The notes beneath the pieces are model-generated. The model saw only the letters and a list, made by a program, of their open reading frames with translations, made no database searches and was not told where the DNA came from. Positions 59,508 through 64,000 of a DNA stretch of 64,000 bases are shown here, one piece after another. The position numbers and the translations under genes are program-made. The DNA comes from Pacificibacter marinus (GTDB taxonomy: Bacteria > Pseudomonadota > Alphaproteobacteria > Rhodobacterales > Rhodobacteraceae): positions 1 to 64,000 of the forward strand of contig NZ_FNZV01000006.1 of NCBI RefSeq assembly GCF_900109555.1, in the 5' to 3' direction. Positions within the stretch are counted from its first letter, which is position 1. Each line of letters begins with the position of its first letter.

Positions 59508-60284
59508 ATGAGTCGACGCATCATAATCCATGCGGGGTTTCACAAAACTGGCACCACGACGTTGCAGGACACTCTAAGCCTGAACGCGGGATTTTTTCTG
59601 CCCCACGTGGAACTTTACCTGCGAAATGGTGTGTTGATTTCGTCGCTGTCGCGCGCCGTATTAGATTTTTCAGGAAACCGTGGGAAAAGAACACGGGATG
59701 AAGTGCGCGCGCAGGCCGAGATATTTTTTTCACTCATCGACCAAAAAGACCCGCGTCCTGTTCTAATCAGCAGCGAAAGCCTTGCGGGTCATTTCCCAGG
59801 ATCTTCTGGCGTCTCAAAATACGCCCCCGCCCCCCTCGCCATCGAAACGATCAGGGATGCATGGGTTTTTGTGTCAGGCACAGCAGATGGGTTTGAAACC
59901 TATTATTCTACGCGCCGCACCGGATGGCTGGCGTCTTGTCATTGGCACAGGTTGAAACATAGCCGTTCAAAAATCAGCCTTGAAGACTATTGCGAAACGT
60001 TCGCCAGTGCCGCGGATCACGCCAGTATCATTGATGACATACGCGCGCGGATTGGCGTGCATGCGGTTCATTCCGTCGCGCTTGAAGATATGGATCATCC
60101 CATTGATCCTATTTTGGAAATTCTAAACCTATCCCATTTGCGCGCTGATTTGAACATCCCTCCGAATGCCAATGCATCGCTTGGGGACGAGGCGCGCGAA
60201 AAACTATTGATGCTCAATCGCAGCAATACAGGGAACCGCGACTATCAACAAGCCAAGGCAGCGATTTTGCGTATCACAACCTGA
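59508..60284 (+). CDS. Sulfotransferase-like protein inserted between rimM and trmD
   Basis: 258 residues from ATG 59508 (MSRRIIIHAGFHKTG), 7 bases after rimM. The phosphosulfate-binding loop HAGFHKTGTTTLQ is intact. ISSESLAG and, later, RSNTGNRDYQQA belong to the roseobacter sulfotransferase-like group. A clear 3'-phosphate Arg-Ser motif is not obvious, so the substrate and activity are uncertain. It breaks the usual rimM-trmD adjacency. Confidence 0.68.
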   Translation: MSRRIIIHAGFHKTGTTTLQDTLSLNAGFFLPHVELYLRNGVLISSLSRAVLDFSGNRGKRTRDEVRAQAEIFFSLIDQKDPRPVLISSESLAGHFPGSSGVSKYAPAPLAIETIRDAWVFVSGTADGFETYYSTRRTGWLASCHWHRLKHSRSKISLEDYCETFASAADHASIIDDIRARIGVHAVHSVALEDMDHPIDPILEILNLSHLRADLNIPPNANASLGDEAREKLLMLNRSNTGNRDYQQAKAAILRITT

Positions 60285-60323
60285 CCCCTTTTCCTTTTGC
60301 ACGCGTACAGGCTATATGGCTCC

Positions 60324-61148
60324 ATGACCGATCAACCCACAAGAACACCGTCCACATCTTTGTCAAAATCCCATGGCCGCATTGCCGTGCGCCCAAGTTT
60401 GCAACCTCGTGATCTTATGGTGGACACGCCGGAGCTTGCAGGCACGTGGAAGGCGAAAATCATCACGCTTTTGCCCACCGCATTTCCTGGGATGCTCGGC
60501 GAAAGCCTGACGGGCAAAGCGCTGCAAGATGGGCTGTGGCAACTTGAACCGATTGATCTGCGGATTTTTGGCGAGGGCAAACATCGCAACGTCGATGACA
60601 CCCCTGCAGGCGGTGGCGCTGGCATGGTGTTGCGGCCTGATATTATGGGCAAAGCGATTGATTTTGCGCAAAACGGCCTGCCAAGTGACCGTGAAAAATG
60701 GCCACTCATCTATCTATCCCCACGCGGCAAACGCTTTGATCAAGCGACGGCAAAACGCTGGTCCAAAGCCGAAGGCATCACCATGATTTGCGGTCGGTTT
60801 GAAGGCTTGGATGAACGCGTGATCGAACACTACGACATCGAAGAAGTGTCATTGGGTGACTTCGTTTTGACCGGCGGTGAAATTCCTGCGCAAGCGATGA
60901 TCGACGCCACAGTACGCCTGATTGATGGTGTGCTTGGCAATGCAGAAAGCATCGAAGAAGAAAGCCATTCCAACGGCTTGCTTGAGCACCCACAATACAC
61001 CCGTCCAGCTGACTGGCGTGGTCATAAAATTCCCGAAGTCTTGATGTCTGGTCATCATGGCAACATCGCCAAATGGCGCGCGGACATGTCGAAATCTCTG
61101 ACCCAAGATCGCAGGCCGGATCTATGGACCTTGCATAAAGCACAATAA
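60324..61148 (+). CDS. trmD: tRNA (guanine-N1-)-methyltransferase
   Basis: A SPOUT methyltransferase making m1G37 in tRNAs. 274 residues from ATG 60324 (MTDQPTRTP), a start that fits the longer N-terminus of roseobacter TrmD; ATG 60417 (MVDTPELAG) is an alternative and neither has a strong ribosome site. Core motifs are DDTPAGGGAGMVLRPD, YLSPRGKRFDQ, CGRFEGLDERVIEH and the trefoil-knot SLGDFVLTGGE. Confidence 0.95.
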   Translation: MTDQPTRTPSTSLSKSHGRIAVRPSLQPRDLMVDTPELAGTWKAKIITLLPTAFPGMLGESLTGKALQDGLWQLEPIDLRIFGEGKHRNVDDTPAGGGAGMVLRPDIMGKAIDFAQNGLPSDREKWPLIYLSPRGKRFDQATAKRWSKAEGITMICGRFEGLDERVIEHYDIEEVSLGDFVLTGGEIPAQAMIDATVRLIDGVLGNAESIEEESHSNGLLEHPQYTRPADWRGHKIPEVLMSGHHGNIAKWRADMSKSLTQDRRPDLWTLHKAQ

Positions 61149-61437
61149 AACCCGCCTCTTTTTTAAAGCATTCGACATGGCCGTCTCCCTCTTGCCTCGT
61201 CCCTCATTCAAGCCTATACACCGCGTGTTCGGGATTGGAATCAGTCACCGGACCGTTTGTGTATTGGTATTTGCGCCTTCTTCGACGCAGGATATTGCCC
61301 CATAGCAAACGCGATAAAGTAAAAACGACCTGAACACTCTTGCGGGCATCATTTGATGGACCCGATAGAAGACACAGAGCTCTGAGGACGTACACACCTT
61401 CACGGAAAATACCGTGAGCATATATTGGAGAACAGCG
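61149..61437 (+). other. Long rplS leader region
   Basis: About 290 bases without a convincing gene, between trmD and rplS. A hairpin CACGG/CCGTG (61400-61415) lies 22 bases before the rplS start, close to the ribosome site GGAGAAC. It may be a leader for autoregulation of L19 but I cannot match it to a known family. Confidence 0.45.
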
Positions 61438-61812
61438 ATGAACCTTATCGCACAGCTGGAAGCCGAGCAGATTTCTGCACTCGGCAGCACAATTCCAGAT
61501 TTTAAACCGGGTGACACCATCCGCGTTGGTTACAAAGTTACCGAGGGCACGCGCTCTCGTGTACAGAACTACGAGGGTGTTTGTATCGCTCGTAAGAACG
61601 GCAAAGGCATTGCTGGCTCGTTCACAGTTCGCAAAATTTCTTTTGGTGAAGGCGTAGAACGTGTGTTCCCGCTGCACTCCACAAACATCGATAGCATCGA
61701 AGTTATTCGTCGTGGCCGTGTACGTCGTGCGAAACTCTACTACTTGCGTGATCGCCGTGGTAAATCCGCACGTATCTCTGAAGTCACCAACTACAAAGCG
61801 CCTAAGGCGTAA
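61438..61812 (+). CDS. rplS: 50S ribosomal protein L19
   Basis: 124 residues from ATG 61438 ([11 protein letters not shown]), preceded by [36 protein letters not shown] and [15 protein letters not shown] (by parts) are canonical L19, with [13 protein letters not shown] at the C-terminus. Followed by rpmE after 11 bases. Confidence 0.97.
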   Translation: MNLIAQLEAEQISALGSTIPDFKPGDTIRVGYKVTEGTRSRVQNYEGVCIARKNGKGIAGSFTVRKISFGEGVERVFPLHSTNIDSIEVIRRGRVRRAKLYYLRDRRGKSARISEVTNYKAPKA

Positions 61813-61823
61813 GGGGTCCTGTC

Positions 61824-62045
61824 ATGAAAAAAGATACACACCCAGAATACCACACCATCAACGTCAAAATGACAGATGGCACAGTGATTCAAATGAAATC
61901 CACTTGGGGTTCCGAGGGCGATCAGCTTGCACTCGACATCGATCCATCTGCGCACCCTGCGTGGAACGGTGGCAGCTCCCGTCTCCTCGACCAAGGCGGC
62001 CGCGTTTCCAAGTTCAAAAACAAATACGCAGGTCTTGGCTTCTAA
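61824..62045 (+). CDS. rpmE: 50S ribosomal protein L31
   Basis: 73 residues, [19 protein letters not shown] being the usual start of L31. There is no CxxC pair, so it is the zinc-free type. Placed directly after rplS, as is common in Rhodobacteraceae. A terminator follows. Confidence 0.96.
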   Translation: MKKDTHPEYHTINVKMTDGTVIQMKSTWGSEGDQLALDIDPSAHPAWNGGSSRLLDQGGRVSKFKNKYAGLGF

Positions 62046-62070
62046 GCCAAACACCTTTGATTGTATTATT

Positions 62071-62102
62071 AAAAACGCCGCTCTTAGGAGTGGCGTTTTT
62101 TT
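62071..62102 (+). terminator. Terminator after rpmE
   Basis: AAAAACGCC and GGCGTTTTT pair, with an inner near-complementary GCTC/GAGT, followed by seven T. Confidence 0.9.
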
Positions 62103-62267
62103 ATGCCTCTTCACCTCTCGCACACTAGACTTCCAAGTCACAAAGCCCTTCGTTTTCATCTCAAATCAGCAATTACTCTTGCGCCAATATAGGCAAGGGC
62201 GGCATATAGGGACAAAGCAAAACAGGCGCGCACAAGTACACCGCGCCGCAAGTAAGGTGGACAACAC

Positions 62268-63080
62268 GTGGCGCACATTATCATCGTAGGCAACGAAAAG
62301 GGCGGCGCAGGCAAGTCGACCGTGTCCATGCATGTTGCGACAGCCCTGTCACGCATGGGCCTCCGCGTTGGTGCGCTTGATTTGGACTTGCGTCAAAAAA
62401 CCATGGCCCGCTATTTGGAAAACCGTCTGGCGTTTTGTCTGCGCGAAGGTTTTGACCTGCCGACCCCTGAATATCGCGAACTGCCATCAGTGAGCGACGA
62501 AGACTTGGGTGAAGGCGAAAACATGTATGACCGCCGCTTGTCCTTGGCTGTGTCAGGCCTTGAAGAAACCTGTGATTTTATTTTGATTGATTGTCCGGGG
62601 TCGCACACACGCCTTAGCCAAGTGGCACATTCGCTGGCCGACACGCTGATCACGCCGATGAATGATAGCTTTATTGACTTCGATTTGCTGGCACGCGTTG
62701 ATCCGGAAACCAATAAAATCCAAGGCCCGTCTGTGTATTCAGAAATGGTGTGGAATGCGCGCCAATTACGGGCGTCTGCCGGATTAAAACCCATCGATTG
62801 GGTTGTTTTGCGCAACCGACTTGGGGCGCAAAATATGCACAATAAGAAAAAAATCGGCGATGCGATGCAAGAACTGTCCAAGCGGATTGGCTTTCGCGTT
62901 TCGCCGGGGTTTTCTGAGCGCGTTATCTTTCGCGAGTTGTTCCCACGTGGCTTGACCTTGCTTGACCTGAAAGAGATCGGCGTCAAAAATGCGCTCAACA
63001 TTTCCAATGTGGCAGCGCGTCAGGAAGTACGAGATTTGATGAAAACGCTTGATCTTCCCGGCGTTGATATCAATTTTTAG
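62268..63080 (+). CDS. mipZ: Division-plane positioning ATPase MipZ
   Basis: ParA/MinD-type ATPase of 270 residues from GTG 62268, preceded by AAGGTGG. The deviant Walker A GNEKGGAGKST is at about 8-18, followed by ALDLDLRQKTMARYLENR and DFILIDCPGSHTRLSQ. MipZ forms a gradient from ParB at the poles and blocks FtsZ away from midcell in alphaproteobacteria, which helps fix the taxonomy. Single gene, with a terminator upstream. Confidence 0.95.
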   Translation: MAHIIIVGNEKGGAGKSTVSMHVATALSRMGLRVGALDLDLRQKTMARYLENRLAFCLREGFDLPTPEYRELPSVSDEDLGEGENMYDRRLSLAVSGLEETCDFILIDCPGSHTRLSQVAHSLADTLITPMNDSFIDFDLLARVDPETNKIQGPSVYSEMVWNARQLRASAGLKPIDWVVLRNRLGAQNMHNKKKIGDAMQELSKRIGFRVSPGFSERVIFRELFPRGLTLLDLKEIGVKNALNISNVAARQEVRDLMKTLDLPGVDINF

Positions 63081-63178
63081 CCCACGACTCTATTACCCAC
63101 AGGTCACTCAAATCAGCTCCACGGAACAATCACGGTCTGAATGATTTTTTTAACTGAGGGCGCTTTAAAAGGCTCGCC

Positions 63179-63487
63179 TCAGGCAAGGCGATCTAGGCGT
63201 GACAAAAACTTGTCCTGTTTGTTTTTCTTAGAAGCCCGCCCGGTTGTATCGTCGTGGATTTGATCATGACTGTGGCGCACACCCAACACAGGCGCGTTTG
63301 ACGGCTCGGGCATATGTGTATCAAGCTTTTTCGGTCCACGGCGCTCAAAATAGCGTTGCGTCAACAGCGCAACAAGCGCGAAAACCATCAAGCCAACGCC
63401 GATAGCCCCCAACACAATGCTATCGCCTGTGCTTAGACCATTCATCCATGCTTCAAAAGAAAGCTGTGCGTTTTCCCAAAGTGCCAT
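63179..63487 (-). CDS. Small single-pass membrane protein, hypothetical
   Basis: 102 residues from ATG 63487 (MALWENAQLSFEAWMNG). One membrane segment at about 24-44 (IVLGAIGVGLMVFALVALL) and a basic cytoplasmic tail with a Lys-rich stretch (ASKKNKQDKFLSRLDRL). No known domain recognised. Convergent with mipZ. Confidence 0.6.
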   Translation of the reverse strand: MALWENAQLSFEAWMNGLSTGDSIVLGAIGVGLMVFALVALLTQRYFERRGPKKLDTHMPEPSNAPVLGVRHSHDQIHDDTTGRASKKNKQDKFLSRLDRLA

Positions 63488-63625
63488 GCCTGTTCCCACT
63501 CTCAATGACGTTTACCACCTTTCACCCTGTAAAAAGGCAAAAATTAGACTTTGTTGCGGAAACAACTGTGAGAATTAAGGGCGAAAAGTGGAACCGAACG
63601 GGCTACACAGCGCATAGGTGACCCA

Positions 63626-64000
63626 TTATTTATCGCGCGTCGTCCACAATGTGCGCGCTGCTGCACTGGGATTATGGTGACCAAGCGTATCCAGCGCCAA
63701 TGCCGCGGTGCTTTGGATCACGCCCTCAGCAAAGGGATCAATCAGCGCACCGGACCAGAGCGCAGCCAAACGCGCTGGGTCGCTTTCCCCATCATTCAGT
63801 TTACGTGTCTCGTCTAGGTCGGGCTCGAAATGATATTCCCACGGTGCGCCGTCGCGCAGACCAAATGCCACGATATCTTTGGATGGGTTACGTTCAAATT
63901 CACCCCCGCCGCCCTTGATCACAGTAAGCGACTTGAGGGATAAAATCTGCGACGCATCAGATTGAAGTTCACGGTATGAGGGATGAAAAACGCCCTGTAC
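63626..64000 (-). CDS. TrpD2/YbiB-like glycosyl transferase family 3 protein, 5' part cut by the window
   Basis: The C-terminal 124 codons of a protein whose start lies beyond base 64000. The visible VFHPSYRELQ and VIKGGGGEFERNPSKD match the YbiB (TrpD2) branch of the anthranilate phosphoribosyltransferase superfamily, which binds DNA in E. coli rather than making tryptophan. The frame is open without a stop to the window edge, so the GTG near 63922 is internal. Ends 120 bases after the start of the small membrane gene on the same strand. Confidence 0.8.
   Translation of the reverse strand, partial: VQGVFHPSYRELQSDASQILSLKSLTVIKGGGGEFERNPSKDIVAFGLRDGAPWEYHFEPDLDETRKLNDGESDPARLAALWSGALIDPFAEGVIQSTAALALDTLGHHNPSAAARTLWTTRDK

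Noticed and set aside
1-64000. Mobile elements, prophage, CRISPR arrays, toxin-antitoxin or defence islands
   Set aside because: No transposase, integrase, direct-repeat array, or defence-type gene was seen; the gene content is core and surface metabolism.

Overview
This window reads as chromosomal DNA from a marine Roseobacter-group alphaproteobacterium (Rhodobacteraceae) of moderate GC. The basis is family resemblance: MipZ, the split b/b' F0 operon, the glcDEF and bioMNY arrangements, the ffh-rpsP-rimM-trmD-rplS block, DUF1523/DUF1285/DUF4159 proteins and many cell-surface glycosyltransferase and sulfotransferase-like proteins. I see no prophage, insertion sequence, CRISPR array or tRNA gene.

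Layout. 1-300: the leader and likely promoter of an rRNA operon that runs leftward out of the window. 758-3054: an acyl-CoA ligase-like gene and a thiolase-like gene with an altered active site, convergent with a minus-strand unit nadA-nadB-nadC-bioM-bioN-bioY-nitroreductase (9333-3089), which joins NAD synthesis and biotin uptake. 9463-11755: an AbrB-type membrane protein, aroQ and a GntR regulator. 11783-18141: a surface-polysaccharide region (sugar transferase, hydrolase, two GT2-type proteins, one with an apparent degenerate extra GT domain, and a sulfotransferase-like protein). 18216-21299: rpe, two small membrane proteins and an aminotransferase. 21459-25102: a secreted phytase-like/beta-propeller protein, an hsp20 gene with a heat-shock promoter and a ROSE-like RNA thermometer, and an exported trypsin-like protease. 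25157-29818: glycolate oxidase glcDEF and a DUF599 protein. 29832-36533: a MoxR-DUF58-DUF4159 operon with overlapping genes. 36636-41551: DUF1285, a sulfotransferase, a GT14 protein, HIT, an ABC ATPase and a zinc-finger protein. 41722-47257: DNA replication and repair (polA, nth, an Ada-like protein) with adenosine kinase. 47361-48890: an OmpA lipoprotein and a FadR-type regulator. 49007-51712: F0 ATP synthase atpIBEF'F. 51944-54978: regulators, a transporter and a sialyltransferase-like protein. 54979-55310: a structured non-coding segment. 55311-63080: the ffh/ribosome-maturation block ending in mipZ. The right edge cuts a TrpD2/YbiB-like gene.

The observations I rate highest are: (i) the ligase plus thiolase pair beside a biotin transporter, with two of four thiolase catalytic positions substituted; (ii) the branched, potentially bistable RNA structure upstream of ffh; (iii) the RpoH-type promoter plus three-hairpin thermometer of hsp20; (iv) a shared TGGT-N11-ACCA inverted repeat upstream of both glcD and a FadR-family regulator, suggesting a regulon; and (v) a perfect hairpin between atpE and atpF'. 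All function calls are by reading motifs and from memory of families; no database search was run.
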